Numbered from the stretch's first letter, positions 38,880 through 48,010 are shown. The stretch is 64,000 nucleotides of DNA from Kiritimatiellales bacterium (GCA_003246265.1 QKAU01000008.1:1-64000); one strand, 5' to 3'. Numbers and translations: made by a program. Notes: a model not told the origin generated them from the sequence alone.

Positions 38880-40280
38880 CTATAGCTTGCGGGGCTTCGG
38901 GCCCTCGGGGGTATCCTTGACGCCCCAGCCCAGTTCCGCGAGACGGTCACGTATCCGGTCGGACTCGGCCCAATCCTTGTTGGCGCGGGCCAGGGAGCGG
39001 GCTGCGACCAGTTCCCGGACCTCGGCCGGCACCGCCTCTTCCCTAGGCACCAGGAACCCGAGAACCCGGTCAAGGTCGTTCCACAGCCCGAGCACGGCCA
39101 GCGCTTCGCCGCCCCCGAGGGGGTGGTCCGCCATGGCCTTGTTTCCGGCATGGACCGTATCGAATACCGCAGCCAAGGCCCCGGAGATGTTCATATCGTC
39201 GTCCATCGCCTCGGTAAACCGCGCCCGCGTTTCAGCCGCCCAGGCGGGCAATTCGCCCGCGACGGTTCCGTCCGCCGCCGCCTCGCGCAGCGCGGCGTGG
39301 AATTCGTCGAGCCGCTTGAGCGCGGCGCGGTTGGCATCCAGGGATTTGAAGGCGAAGTTGAGCGACTGGCGGTAGTGCGAGGAGAGGAGCTCGTAGCGCA
39401 CCTCGCGCCCGGTGTAGCCCATGTCGAGGATTTCCCGCAAGGTGTGGAAGTTGCCGAGCGACTTGCTCATTTTCCGGCCGTCGACCACCAGGTAGCCGCA
39501 ATGCATCCAGTACTTCGAATAGGGTTTCCCGGTGGCGGCTTCGGACTGGGCGATCTCGTCTTCATGGTGCGGGAAGATATTGTCCACCCCGCCTGTGTGG
39601 ATATCGAAGCTCTCGCCCAGCAGCTTCATGCTCATGGCGGAGCACTCGATGTGCCATCCCGGGCGCCCCCGGCCCCAGGGCGAGTCCCACCAGACATCGC
39701 CATCTTCCGGCACATAGGCCTTCCAGAGGGCGAAGTCGGCGGCGTTGTCCTTGCCGTATTCGTCCTGGGCCACGCGGGCTCCGGCCTGCATCCCCTCGCG
39801 GTCCAGCCGCGCGAGCATCCCGTAGCCGGCGAACTTGTCGATGCTGTAGTAGACCGAACCGTCCTCGGACTGGTAGGCGTAGCCCTTCTCGAACAACGTT
39901 TCGATCAGGGCGATCATTTCCGGAACATAGTCGGTGGCCGCCGGATAATGTTCGGCGGGTTCGATGCCCAGCTTGGCCAGGTCTTCGAAGAAGGCGTCGA
40001 CGTAGGTCTGCGTATAGGTCTTCAGCGGAACACCCTGGGCGATCGAGGCCTTGATGGTCTTGTCGTCGACATCGGTCAGGTTCTGGACCTGCACCACGCC
40101 GAACCCGGAGAACCGGACATAGCGGCGGAGCAGATCCTCGAACATGTAGGCCCTGAAGTTCCCGATATGGGCATAGTTGTAGACGGTCGGTCCGCAGGTA
40201 TACATGCGGACGGTCTTTCCATCGATCGGCCGCAGCTCCTCCTTGGAGCGGCTCATCGTGTTGTAGATCCTAAATGCCAT
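38880..40280 (-). CDS. cysS: Cysteinyl-tRNA synthetase
   Basis: 466 residues, full length. It attaches cysteine to tRNA-Cys. The class I signature reads HIGN in NYAHIGNFRAY and KMSKS in GRKMSKSLGN. The zinc-binding Cys and His residues used to select cysteine are in MYTCGPTVYNY, HIECSAM and the PHHEDE region. A C-terminal DALR-type helical domain follows. The start overlaps the rsfS stop by 11 bases, so translation is coupled. Confidence 0.98.
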   Translation of the reverse strand: MAFRIYNTMSRSKEELRPIDGKTVRMYTCGPTVYNYAHIGNFRAYMFEDLLRRYVRFSGFGVVQVQNLTDVDDKTIKASIAQGVPLKTYTQTYVDAFFEDLAKLGIEPAEHYPAATDYVPEMIALIETLFEKGYAYQSEDGSVYYSIDKFAGYGMLARLDREGMQAGARVAQDEYGKDNAADFALWKAYVPEDGDVWWDSPWGRGRPGWHIECSAMSMKLLGESFDIHTGGVDNIFPHHEDEIAQSEAATGKPYSKYWMHCGYLVVDGRKMSKSLGNFHTLREILDMGYTGREVRYELLSSHYRQSLNFAFKSLDANRAALKRLDEFHAALREAAADGTVAGELPAWAAETRARFTEAMDDDMNISGALAAVFDTVHAGNKAMADHPLGGGEALAVLGLWNDLDRVLGFLVPREEAVPAEVRELVAARSLARANKDWAESDRIRDRLAELGWGVKDTPEGPKPRKL

Positions 40281-40632
40281 CGCAGATTTCCTTCAGGTCC
40301 AGCTGGGGGGCATCCTTCCACAGCTTTTCAAGGTCGTAGAATTCGCGCATCTCGCGTTCGAAGACGTGGACCATGACCCCGTGGTAGTCCATGATCATCC
40401 AGCCGCTGTCGGGAACGCCTGCCCGGTGGTAGCCCTTGAAACCGGCATTCTTGTAGAGCCGTTGCAAGCCGTCGTACAGCGCCTTCAGGTGCGGCTTGTT
40501 CGCTCCCGTTGCGATGACAAAGTAATCGGCGATGTTGGCGTGCCGCCGCAAGTCAAGCGCCACGATGTCCTCCGCCTTCCTCTCGTCGAGAAACCCGACG
40601 ACCTCCCTGATGACTTCCAAATCCTTGTCCAT
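40270..40632 (-). CDS. rsfS: Ribosome silencing factor RsfS
   Basis: 120 residues, typical of the RsfS/YbeB family, which binds protein L14 on the 50S subunit and blocks subunit joining during starvation. Family hallmarks are EDIVALDLR, ADYFVIATGANKPH, and SGWMIMDYHGVMVHVFEREMREFYDLEKLW. It follows nadD by nine bases and overlaps cysS; nadD-rsfS pairing is widespread in bacteria. Confidence 0.97.
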   Translation of the reverse strand: MDKDLEVIREVVGFLDERKAEDIVALDLRRHANIADYFVIATGANKPHLKALYDGLQRLYKNAGFKGYHRAGVPDSGWMIMDYHGVMVHVFEREMREFYDLEKLWKDAPQLDLKEICDGI

Positions 40633-40641
40633 GATTCCTGC

Positions 40642-41277
40642 TCAGCCCCGGTAGAGGCCATGTTCGTAGATGTACATTTCAACTTCCTGCGGCACGAGGT
40701 AGCGGATGGACAACCCCTCCGCCACGCGCATCCGGATCTCCGTCGAGGAGATTTCGACCCGGTGCGCCTCGACCACGTTGCGCAGCAGCTCTTCCCTGCG
40801 CGCCTCGGGCAGCAGGATCTTCCCGCGGATCCTCTCCAGGGAATCGTTCTCCGCCCCCGGCCGCAGAAACGAGGCAACTTTGCACAGGTCGAGCAACTCG
40901 TCAATCTTGTACCAGGTATGCAGGTCCACCAGCGTATCGCCCCCTACCACCAGGACCCACTCGACATCGGGCCGCTCCAGCGACAGCGCCCGCACCGTAT
41001 CGATGGTATAGGAAACCCCGCCCCGCCTCAACTCGGCCTCGGACACCGAGAAGCGCAAATCGGTTTCGGTCGCCAGCCGAAGCATGTTCAAGCGGTCTTC
41101 CGGCGACGCCTGCTGCATATGCTGCTTGTGCGGTGGAATGGCCGCCGGAACGAAGACCAGCTCGGAAAGTTCCAGCCGCTCAAGGGCATCCTGGGCAATG
41201 ACCAGATGTCCCATGTGCACGGGATCGAACGATCCACCCAGGATGCCGATGCGCTTGACCGTGGATGAAGGCTCCAT
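40642..41277 (-). CDS. nadD: Nicotinate-nucleotide adenylyltransferase
   Basis: 211 residues. It adenylates nicotinate mononucleotide to deamido-NAD, completing a route for which nadB is also in this window. The nucleotidyltransferase motif GGSFDPVHMGHL (with the H-x-x-H site), PPHKQ, and the C-terminal ISSTEIRMRV signature are present. The start is 26 bases after the Wza-like gene stop, so it may be read from the exopolysaccharide transcript. A small hairpin (41288-41304) lies in that junction without a T-run. Confidence 0.97.
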   Translation of the reverse strand: MEPSSTVKRIGILGGSFDPVHMGHLVIAQDALERLELSELVFVPAAIPPHKQHMQQASPEDRLNMLRLATETDLRFSVSEAELRRGGVSYTIDTVRALSLERPDVEWVLVVGGDTLVDLHTWYKIDELLDLCKVASFLRPGAENDSLERIRGKILLPEARREELLRNVVEAHRVEISSTEIRMRVAEGLSIRYLVPQEVEMYIYEHGLYRG

Positions 41278-41303
41278 GGATAGGGATGGCGATCCGGAAT
41301 CGC

Positions 41304-41942
41304 CTACCAGACCGACTGCCAGACCTTGATGACATCGCCCGCTTCGATCTTCACGTCCAGGGAAGGATCCCTTTCGAGCTCCTTCATGTTGTAGGTGAAG
41401 ATTTTCCCCTGGCGGGTTACGGTCACCTTCTTGCGGTTGGCAAAAGGCGTGTACCCGCGTGCCCCGGCAATCGCCTGCATCAAGGTGGTGCCGGTCGATA
41501 GCTGGAACTGGCCCGGCTGGTTTACTTCGCCCTGCACATAGTAGACCTTCGCCGTCATGGTCACATTGACGGAGACATTCTTGTAGATCCCCCTCTCGAT
41601 ATAGAGGCGCTCGATCCTGTCCTCCAGTTCGGACGTCGTCAGTCCGGACGCCTTGACCGGCCCGAGGTGGAGCAGGCTGACCTCGCCGTTTTCATCGATC
41701 ACCGGCTCCAGCACCTGTTGCTCCTGCACGCCGCTGAAGCGGATGTAGAGCGGATCGAGCGGCTTGAGGCGGTAGGCGCCGATGGAGGCGGCGGAAGCGT
41801 CGCCCGTGGCGGCCGTCCCCACCCCGTCGCCGGACCGCGATCCACCCATGGCGTTCCCCTGCACCGGTTGCACGACACAGCCTGAACCCAGCACAAGCAC
41901 CGCAGCAAGCCCAGCCAAGAGAAGCATATTCCCATTCTTCAT
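41304..41942 (-). CDS. Short Wza-like polysaccharide export lipoprotein
   Basis: 212 residues from ATG 41942. The signal peptide ends in a lipobox, VLGSGC, so the mature protein should be a lipoprotein. A poly-export domain (YRLKPLDPLYIRF to about residue 125) is followed by one SLBB domain (YVQGEVNQPGQFQL to the end). It is well short of E. coli Wza and lacks the C-terminal amphipathic helix that forms the Wza outer-membrane pore, so it probably works with the separate outer-membrane barrel encoded at 44153. It lies 22 bases after the Wzc-like gene. Confidence 0.9.
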   Translation of the reverse strand: MKNGNMLLLAGLAAVLVLGSGCVVQPVQGNAMGGSRSGDGVGTAATGDASAASIGAYRLKPLDPLYIRFSGVQEQQVLEPVIDENGEVSLLHLGPVKASGLTTSELEDRIERLYIERGIYKNVSVNVTMTAKVYYVQGEVNQPGQFQLSTGTTLMQAIAGARGYTPFANRKKVTVTRQGKIFTYNMKELERDPSLDVKIEAGDVIKVWQSVW

Positions 41943-41964
41943 TCCAAATCCCTTCACGATACCC

Positions 41965-44061
41965 CTACACGGAATCCTCGGCAGCAACCTCGCTCTGCGA
42001 ACTGCGGTAGTAGTCCGAATAGTAGGAGTGGTAGTAGTAGTAGTAGTCGTCGCGCATGATGTTGATGTTGTTCAATACTGCTCCGACGGCCTTGACGCCT
42101 AGCGACTCGATCATGTTCTTCGCCTTGACAAGCATGTCGCGCGGATACTTGCGGTACTGGACGACAAGGATGGCGCCATCGGTCTCCTTCGCGATGATGG
42201 AGGAGTCGCTGATCCCCACCAGCGGAGGCGTGTCGATGAAGACGATATCGTACTTGCTCTTCAGGCTTCCGACCAGCTCCCCGATGCGCTTGGGATCGAG
42301 CACGCCCAACGAGGTCCGCGGGAGGCGACCGGAGGGCAGGAAGTGCAGGTTGGGCACGCTGGTGGCCTTGATGGCCTCCTCCACGGGTACGTCGCGAAGC
42401 AGCACGTTGGTCAGTCCAAACCGGTTTGAAACGCCCAGGATGGTATGCTGCACCGGGCGGCGCAAGTCAGCGTCGACCAGCAACACTTTTTCGCCCTGCT
42501 GGGCGCAGACGAAGGCCAGGTTGAACACCGTCGTGGACTTACCTTCGCCGGCGCCACCGCTCAATACGCAGAATGCACCCCTGTGCGCACCGCCCTCGGT
42601 GAATGCCAGATTGGTGCGCAAGACACGGTAGGCTTCCGCATGCTCGCTGTCGGGTCCTTCCTCGATCAATGGACGAACCTTCTGCGGAATCAGCCCCAGT
42701 ACGGGCAGGCCAAGTACCCGTTCCACATCGTCGGCGGTCTTGATGGAGGTATCGAGATATTCGATGAAGTAGGCCAGCCCGACCCCGGCTCCCATGCCGA
42801 CAAAGATGCTCAGCAGCACGTTCATGAAGAGGTTTGGACTGACCGGCCGGCGGTTGGCTTCGGCCACGTCGATGATTTCCACCGGATTGCGCGGAACCTC
42901 GAGCGTGATGAGCTCCTGGCGATGCTTGGACATGAGCTGGTTGTAGATGAAGCGCTCCGTGTCCAAATCCGTCTTGGCATTCCGGAAGGGACGGAACTCC
43001 TCGCCCTGCGATTGGATGGTGCTGGCCTTCACGCTTTCGAGCAGCTTGTCGAGATCCTCGAACTTCTTCTTGGCCACTTCGTATTCCGTCTGGAGTCGCT
43101 TCCGCAGAGCCTTCAGGCGTTCCTTAAGGGCTTCCTCCGCCTTGGTCTTCTGGTAGGTAAACCGGAGTATTTCCGGGTGGTTGGGGCCATAGTCCGCGCT
43201 CAGCGAGCCCAGTTGCACCTCGATATCCTGGATCTGCTGGATCAGGTTCATCACCAGCTGGTCGTTGGTAAGGCCGGACGCGCTGTCAACCAGGTCCTTG
43301 TCCTCCAGGTTTTCGAGCACCTTGAGGAGTCCCTCCTTTTCGAGCATCTGCTGCTGCGCGAAAAGCCGATCGCCTTCCAGCTGCTGCATTTGCATTTCGC
43401 CGATATCCACGTCACCTTCGCCACCCAGCACGGCGATGCCGAATTCCTTTCGGATCTGCTGGAGTTTGTCTTCCGCATCGGCCACCCGCTGCTGCTGCTC
43501 CTTGAGCGCCACTTCGATCCGGTCGATCGCTTCCCGTGCCTTGGTCATGGCCAGGTCCAGCCGCGAATCGCGATAGACTTCCGCCAATTCATTGGCAATG
43601 TCGGCCGCCTCGTCGGGATTGTCGCGCTTGACGCTGACCACGATCAGCGAGGTATCGCGCTGCTGGAAGACGTTGATGCTATTCCGCAAGATCTTGTGGG
43701 CCACTTCGCGGGGCAAGGTTTCGCCTTCCGCCCCCCACTCCTTCTGCAGGTTGAGGCGGTTGATCACCTCGTACAGGATGGGCTTGGAGGTCAGGATTTC
43801 AAACTGGGTACGGAGAAAATAGGGATTGTAGGTCGAGTAATAGGTCTGCTGCCCGGCGAACGGGTTGATCTCGGGAACATCCTCCGACACGGAGATCCGC
43901 ACGTTGGACTCGTAGATGTTCGGCAACATCAGGGTGTAGACGGTACCGGTCAGCACGACGAGAATGGCAACAGCCAGAACGATTTCCTTTCTCGAGCGAA
44001 TGACCCTCCAGTAATCCAGGAAGTGGAGGGTGCTCGACTGTTGCGCCGACTCAGTGCTCAT
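41965..44061 (-). CDS. Wzc-like polysaccharide co-polymerase and BY-kinase
   Basis: 698 residues. One membrane helix near residue 30 (VLAVAILVVLTGTVYTL), a Wzz domain, a long periplasmic coiled-coil (about 160-360), a GNVR-type segment and second helix (about 415-435), then a cytoplasmic tyrosine-kinase domain. Walker A is GGAGEGKST (Lys508), Walker A-prime VLLVDADLRRP, Walker B VFIDTPP. The tail DDYYYYYHSYYSDYY is the autophosphorylated Tyr cluster typical of BY-kinases. It controls chain length and export of an exopolysaccharide with the Wza-like lipoprotein directly downstream. No flippase, polymerase or glycosyltransferase is in the window. Confidence 0.94.
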   Translation of the reverse strand: MSTESAQQSSTLHFLDYWRVIRSRKEIVLAVAILVVLTGTVYTLMLPNIYESNVRISVSEDVPEINPFAGQQTYYSTYNPYFLRTQFEILTSKPILYEVINRLNLQKEWGAEGETLPREVAHKILRNSINVFQQRDTSLIVVSVKRDNPDEAADIANELAEVYRDSRLDLAMTKAREAIDRIEVALKEQQQRVADAEDKLQQIRKEFGIAVLGGEGDVDIGEMQMQQLEGDRLFAQQQMLEKEGLLKVLENLEDKDLVDSASGLTNDQLVMNLIQQIQDIEVQLGSLSADYGPNHPEILRFTYQKTKAEEALKERLKALRKRLQTEYEVAKKKFEDLDKLLESVKASTIQSQGEEFRPFRNAKTDLDTERFIYNQLMSKHRQELITLEVPRNPVEIIDVAEANRRPVSPNLFMNVLLSIFVGMGAGVGLAYFIEYLDTSIKTADDVERVLGLPVLGLIPQKVRPLIEEGPDSEHAEAYRVLRTNLAFTEGGAHRGAFCVLSGGAGEGKSTTVFNLAFVCAQQGEKVLLVDADLRRPVQHTILGVSNRFGLTNVLLRDVPVEEAIKATSVPNLHFLPSGRLPRTSLGVLDPKRIGELVGSLKSKYDIVFIDTPPLVGISDSSIIAKETDGAILVVQYRKYPRDMLVKAKNMIESLGVKAVGAVLNNINIMRDDYYYYYHSYYSDYYRSSQSEVAAEDSV

Positions 44062-44152
44062 GTGCAGTTCTCCCGTTCAAAAAATCAAGATGGTGAAGGT
44101 AAACTTCACCACCTTGTCATTCAAATCAAAAACCTAAGTTTCAGGCCGTATG

Positions 44153-45319
44153 CTACAGGCGCAACCGCCAGCCGATATCCACGATATTCCCGTCGTATTC
44201 GTACAGCGCACCCGATGTCCACCGGTTCCTGAAGGTGTATCCGGCTTCCAGGAAATTGTTCCGATTGAGCTGATAGGATCCGCGCAGGCTCAGCATGGCA
44301 TAGTTGTCGGTCGCATCCGCAATGCCTACGGAACCGTAGGCCGAATCATAGAAGCCCAGGAAATAGGAGAGCGACGCCGCCAAATTGATCTTGGCGGTGA
44401 TGTCTTGACGCACCCCTATGGTCAGATCGAAGCGATCCTGGGCATTGTAGATGGAGTTCTCGGAACGGTAGATCGAGTATCCCAGACTTCCGTTGATGCT
44501 GGTCCGGGCGGTCGGATTGACCTGCAGGCCGGCCTGCAAATATGGCGTGGTCGAGTCCTCGGTGGAACCATAGTATTCAACATCGGAGAGGGTTCCACCG
44601 ACACGGGCATAACCCGTCACATCGGGGTTGAAGTTCTGGTCGATCCCCACCAGCGCGGTGATCGACTCGAAGCCGCCACGAGACCCTTCGTACTGGTGAT
44701 CGACATAGTTCAGCCCACCCATCAGCTGGGTGCGGTTTTCCACCAGCTGGTAGTTGAAGGAGCCATCGCCCCGCAACTGGTCGTAGTCGTTGTTCGCCGT
44801 TCCCTTGCCATAGGCGTCGTCGTTCCAGACGCGCATCTCGTAGCCGGCCCCAACCCGCAGGGAGCTGAGGCTGGTAAGCGTATAGTCCAGGCTGCCATTC
44901 AGATCGTTTTCAATAAACCGCTGGTCGATGACGCTCACCCCCGGCCCCGTCTGCCCTTCCTTGTCCTGGTAGCGGAAGCGGTCCCACAGCGAAATGAACG
45001 CCCGTTGCGAAATCGCATGGTTGAAGCGGGCGTAGAGGTCCTGGTACATGATGTCGTTCGGCTCGGCATCGAACCGGTAGCGGAATTCCGGCTGCCAGTA
45101 GAGCATGGCATCGGTCCGCGAAGAAAAGGTTGTCTTGGTCGACAGGTTGATGATGTCCGTGACGTATCCGGAACCCTGCTTGTCCTCCGTGGAGTAGATG
45201 TTGTCATCATACCCGACCCGCACATGGTTTTGGAACCGCACCACCCGTTCCTTGGCGGCATAACCATGCATCGCTGCAAATGCGACTACCGACAGAAAAC
45301 AAGCAAATCGTTTATTCAT
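44153..45319 (-). CDS. Outer-membrane beta-barrel protein of the exopolysaccharide cluster
   Basis: 388 residues with a signal peptide (about 1-22). The mature chain is made of amphipathic strands with alternating aromatic residues and ends in GWRLRL, typical of outer-membrane barrels of the BBP2-like type found in exopolysaccharide clusters of this lineage. Early sequence VRVGYDDNIYSTE resembles that group. It probably supplies the outer-membrane pore or periplasm-facing scaffold that the short Wza-like protein lacks (inference). It lies 91 bases before the Wzc-like gene and 53 bases after a small exported protein. Confidence 0.8.
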   Translation of the reverse strand: MNKRFACFLSVVAFAAMHGYAAKERVVRFQNHVRVGYDDNIYSTEDKQGSGYVTDIINLSTKTTFSSRTDAMLYWQPEFRYRFDAEPNDIMYQDLYARFNHAISQRAFISLWDRFRYQDKEGQTGPGVSVIDQRFIENDLNGSLDYTLTSLSSLRVGAGYEMRVWNDDAYGKGTANNDYDQLRGDGSFNYQLVENRTQLMGGLNYVDHQYEGSRGGFESITALVGIDQNFNPDVTGYARVGGTLSDVEYYGSTEDSTTPYLQAGLQVNPTARTSINGSLGYSIYRSENSIYNAQDRFDLTIGVRQDITAKINLAASLSYFLGFYDSAYGSVGIADATDNYAMLSLRGSYQLNRNNFLEAGYTFRNRWTSGALYEYDGNIVDIGWRLRL

Positions 45320-45372
45320 CTTTCAAGCTCCCTTCAACAACCCAAGCAACCCACAACCCGCTACGCAACGCA

Positions 45373-45870
45373 TTATTCAGGAGTTGCATCCGACTCCAAC
45401 AGACGCTTCCAAATCGCAAAGGGCGGATCCCATGCGCCCGTCGGGCCGCCGCCGGTGTTCGTCTTGGATTCCTTCCACTTTTCCACGATGCGGTCGCGCA
45501 CTTCCTCCGGAACGGCGCCCGTGAAGGCGTCCACCGCACGCTGCAAAGCGGCCTTCACCTCGTCGGCACGCGCGGCAGCCAAGTCTTCATCGCCCCCTTC
45601 AACGGCCCGCTCCATGGCGGCATACGCGGCCTGGGCGTCGGCCATCGCGGCATCGATGGCGTCGATGCGCGTGCTGAAATCGGCCATGCCGTCCACGTTT
45701 CCGTCCAGCGCGGCCCCGGAGAGGTTGGCATTGGCCTGGATGGATAGCAGGGCGATCGAGGCAAGCTCACCGGCGGTCTGCGCCTTGTCGACGGCACCGG
45801 CCCCGGAAACCAACCCCAGCACGGCGATGCATGCTGCAAAGCGGATGTAATGGCAGGAACGATTCTTCAT
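45373..45870 (-). CDS. Small exported helical protein, exopolysaccharide cluster
   Basis: 165 residues with a signal peptide (FAACIAVLGLVSGAGA). The mature part is almost entirely Ala/Glu/Asp/Lys helix (about 28-120), probably a helical hairpin or coiled coil, followed by a Gly/Pro-rich turn (NTGGGPTGAWDPPF) and a short C-terminal helix. I recognise no family. Its first residues, MKNRSC, resemble MNNRSC of the neighbouring gene ten bases upstream, suggesting related leaders. It precedes the barrel gene, so a structural or accessory role in polymer export is a reasonable guess, without direct support. Confidence 0.8.
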   Translation of the reverse strand: MKNRSCHYIRFAACIAVLGLVSGAGAVDKAQTAGELASIALLSIQANANLSGAALDGNVDGMADFSTRIDAIDAAMADAQAAYAAMERAVEGGDEDLAAARADEVKAALQRAVDAFTGAVPEEVRDRIVEKWKESKTNTGGGPTGAWDPPFAIWKRLLESDATPE

Positions 45871-45880
45871 GTCCGACTCC

Positions 45881-46456
45881 TTATTTCGTATATTTCTCGG
45901 CGATCAGCGCCTTGACCCGTTCATAGTTGAACTGCACTTGCGACGCCGATGCGAGTGCATTCTGGAGGGCGGAACGGATGACATCCAGCGATTCCGTCTT
46001 CTCCGAGGCGACCGCCTCGACGTACATGATGCTGATCTGCACCACCTTGGCCCCCGAAATGGCTACGCCCGACCCAACCTTGGCAAGCAAAGCGTAGTCA
46101 TCCGACACCGATCCGTTGGTTACCGATGAAACCTTTTCGGCGCTCTTCTTGGCACCATCCAGCGACTCCACCGCAAGGCTCCAGTTTTCGGCCGCGGCCT
46201 GCAGCATCTGCCTGACTTCGCCCATCAGCGGCGAATCCGCCGGGATCTGCTGCAACAGGGGCTTGCCCTTCTCGATGGCGGCACGCGCCTGGTTGACAGC
46301 GTTCTGGGCGGAGGCGACGGCGGATTGCACGCCGGCAAGCGAATCCGCCCCAGGCGCGGCATTCTGTTCCTGGGACCATGCATCCATGGAGGAAAGGGAG
46401 AGGACGATGGCGGAGAGGGATCCGACTGCGAACTTGATGCAACTGCGGTTGTTCAT
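45881..46456 (-). CDS. Small exported helical protein, exopolysaccharide cluster
   Basis: 191 residues from ATG 46456, preceded by GAGGAACAG. A signal peptide (FAVGSLSAIVLSLSSMDAWS) is followed by a long Ala-rich helical region (about 40-191) with heptad-like spacing and no Cys, comparable in style to its neighbour at 45373 though not an obvious sequence copy. No family recognised. It lies ten bases before the next gene of the run and 72 bases after the gene at 46529. A periplasmic coiled-coil partner of the Wzc-like protein is possible. Confidence 0.8.
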   Translation of the reverse strand: MNNRSCIKFAVGSLSAIVLSLSSMDAWSQEQNAAPGADSLAGVQSAVASAQNAVNQARAAIEKGKPLLQQIPADSPLMGEVRQMLQAAAENWSLAVESLDGAKKSAEKVSSVTNGSVSDDYALLAKVGSGVAISGAKVVQISIMYVEAVASEKTESLDVIRSALQNALASASQVQFNYERVKALIAEKYTK

Positions 46457-46528
46457 ACTTCTGTTCCTCAAGTTAAGTACCATTACAAATATGAAAACAA
46501 TCTTTGCTAAGCAAGAAAATCTAACGCA

Positions 46529-46978
46529 CTAAATTCGGTCCCTGTTGAGCACATCGAGCATGTGCTCGTAGGCCCCGGCATAGTCAACACCGTTCAATAT
46601 ACAGAACTCCTCCCAGGATGCAACGCCTATGGGCAACTTTACTTTGCCCGCCGAATATTCGGCCCCGCCGGAGAGAACCAGCTCGATCTGCCCCATGGCA
46701 CGGGCGCAATCCTTCATCGCAAACTCCTTGCCATTAATTACTTCCATCAGGCCAAAATAGATCCCCGCCTTGTTGAGGAAGGCAACGCATTCATTGAGCG
46801 TGGCTTCGGGTGCGACGTAGCCGGTGAAAAATCCGGAATGTTTGGCCAATATTATGGCCGCATCGGCATGCGTTGGCAGCTTCGTCGCCGCCGCCTCTTG
46901 CCCGCCAGCCGCCGATTCGACCGACAGGACGGCGAGCAAAACCGCCGCACGAACGATCAACCTGCCATGGAACCCCAT
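46529..46978 (-). CDS. Small exported protein of unknown function, first gene of the exopolysaccharide run
   Basis: 149 residues from ATG 46978, with GAGGTG six bases upstream; a much longer frame through 47941 is antisense to rnhC and not credible. The signal peptide is RAAVLLAVLSVESAAGG. The mature domain is mixed alpha/beta with three Cys (NECV, KDCA, EEFC) and an aromatic-rich core around YFGLMEVINGKEF. No family recognised. It starts the minus-strand run that continues to the Wzc/Wza-like genes and is divergent from rnhC, with an 84-base gap that must hold both promoters. Confidence 0.75.
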   Translation of the reverse strand: MGFHGRLIVRAAVLLAVLSVESAAGGQEAAATKLPTHADAAIILAKHSGFFTGYVAPEATLNECVAFLNKAGIYFGLMEVINGKEFAMKDCARAMGQIELVLSGGAEYSAGKVKLPIGVASWEEFCILNGVDYAGAYEHMLDVLNRDRI

Positions 46979-47062
46979 TGCCCACCTCGGTATAAAAGCG
47001 GCTTCATGCCGGAAGAATCTTTTGCTACACAATGACGCCTGCATATCTACCATGGAACCCCA

Positions 47063-48010
47063 ATGACCGCCAATTCTTTTACTTTCAAACTCGATGAAGC
47101 GCAGCAGGCCGAACTCAGGCGCATCCTCGCCCAGTCCAAATATCGCCCCGAGCAGGTCCCCCACACCCAGGTGGCCGCATCGATCCCGGACTGCCGCATC
47201 AACCTCTACACGTCGGGAAAGCTTCTCGTCCAGGGGAAGGCGGCCCACGAGTGGGTGACCTTTATCCTCGAGCCGGAGATCTTGAAGGAGGCGAGGACCG
47301 GCTACGATCAAGTCCACGATCCCGAATCCGTCCAGCCCCACATGGGGATCGATGAGAGCGGCAAGGGGGACTTCTTCGGCCCGCTTGTGATTGCCTCCGC
47401 CTTTGTCGACGAAGGCTTGGTCGAAAAGCTCAAGGAGCTGGGAGTGCGCGACTCCAAGAAGATCGGCTCGGACAACGTGGCGCTGAACATGGCCCGCGAC
47501 ATCCGCAAGATCCTGGGGGATCGGTGCGCCTTGGTTACGATCGGCCCCCGCGCCTACAACCGGATGTATGCCAAGATCGCGAACGTCAACAAGATGCTGG
47601 CATGGGGCCATGCGCGGGCCATCGAGAACCTGCTCGAGAAGGTTCCCTCCTGCCCCCGCGCCCTGTCGGACAAGTTCGGGCCGACGCACCAGATCGAGCG
47701 GGCCCTCATGGAAAAGGGGAAGCAGATCCGGCTGGACCAGCGCACCAAGGCCGAGTCGGACCCGGCCGTGGCCGCCGCCTCCATCCTGGCCCGCGCCGGC
47801 TTCATCCATGCGATGAAAGCCATGGGGAAACAGCTCGGAACCGACATCCCCAAGGGCGCCTCTACCCAGGTGCGGCGCGCTGCGGAACGCTTGGTCGCCG
47901 ACCATGGACCCGCCATCCTGCTCGACACCGCCAAGTGCCACTTCCAGACCACCGACAAGGTGCTGGCCGAGGTGGGATACTCCCGCAAGGACCTCCCCTC
48001 CCCGGCTTGA
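47063..48010 (+). CDS. rnhC: Ribonuclease HIII
   Basis: 315 residues. It cuts the RNA strand of RNA-DNA hybrids. The N-terminal TBP-like substrate domain (about 1-90) distinguishes HIII from HII. The catalytic domain starts with GIDESGKGDFFGPLVIA, the HIII form of the D-E metal site; DSKK and the later AAASILARA with its carboxylate neighbours follow. Present in place of, or beside, an RNase HII elsewhere. Head-to-head with the exopolysaccharide run. The ribosome site is weak. Confidence 0.95.
   Translation: MTANSFTFKLDEAQQAELRRILAQSKYRPEQVPHTQVAASIPDCRINLYTSGKLLVQGKAAHEWVTFILEPEILKEARTGYDQVHDPESVQPHMGIDESGKGDFFGPLVIASAFVDEGLVEKLKELGVRDSKKIGSDNVALNMARDIRKILGDRCALVTIGPRAYNRMYAKIANVNKMLAWGHARAIENLLEKVPSCPRALSDKFGPTHQIERALMEKGKQIRLDQRTKAESDPAVAAASILARAGFIHAMKAMGKQLGTDIPKGASTQVRRAAERLVADHGPAILLDTAKCHFQTTDKVLAEVGYSRKDLPSPA

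Noticed and set aside
41288..41304. Hairpin GGCGAT/ATCGCC between the Wza-like gene and nadD
   Set aside because: Six base pairs, no T-run on the transcribed strand, and it overlaps the stop codon, so it is not a convincing terminator.
46979..47941. N-terminal extension of the small exported protein across rnhC
   Set aside because: The extension is antisense to RNase HIII, while ATG 46978 has a good ribosome site and begins a signal peptide.
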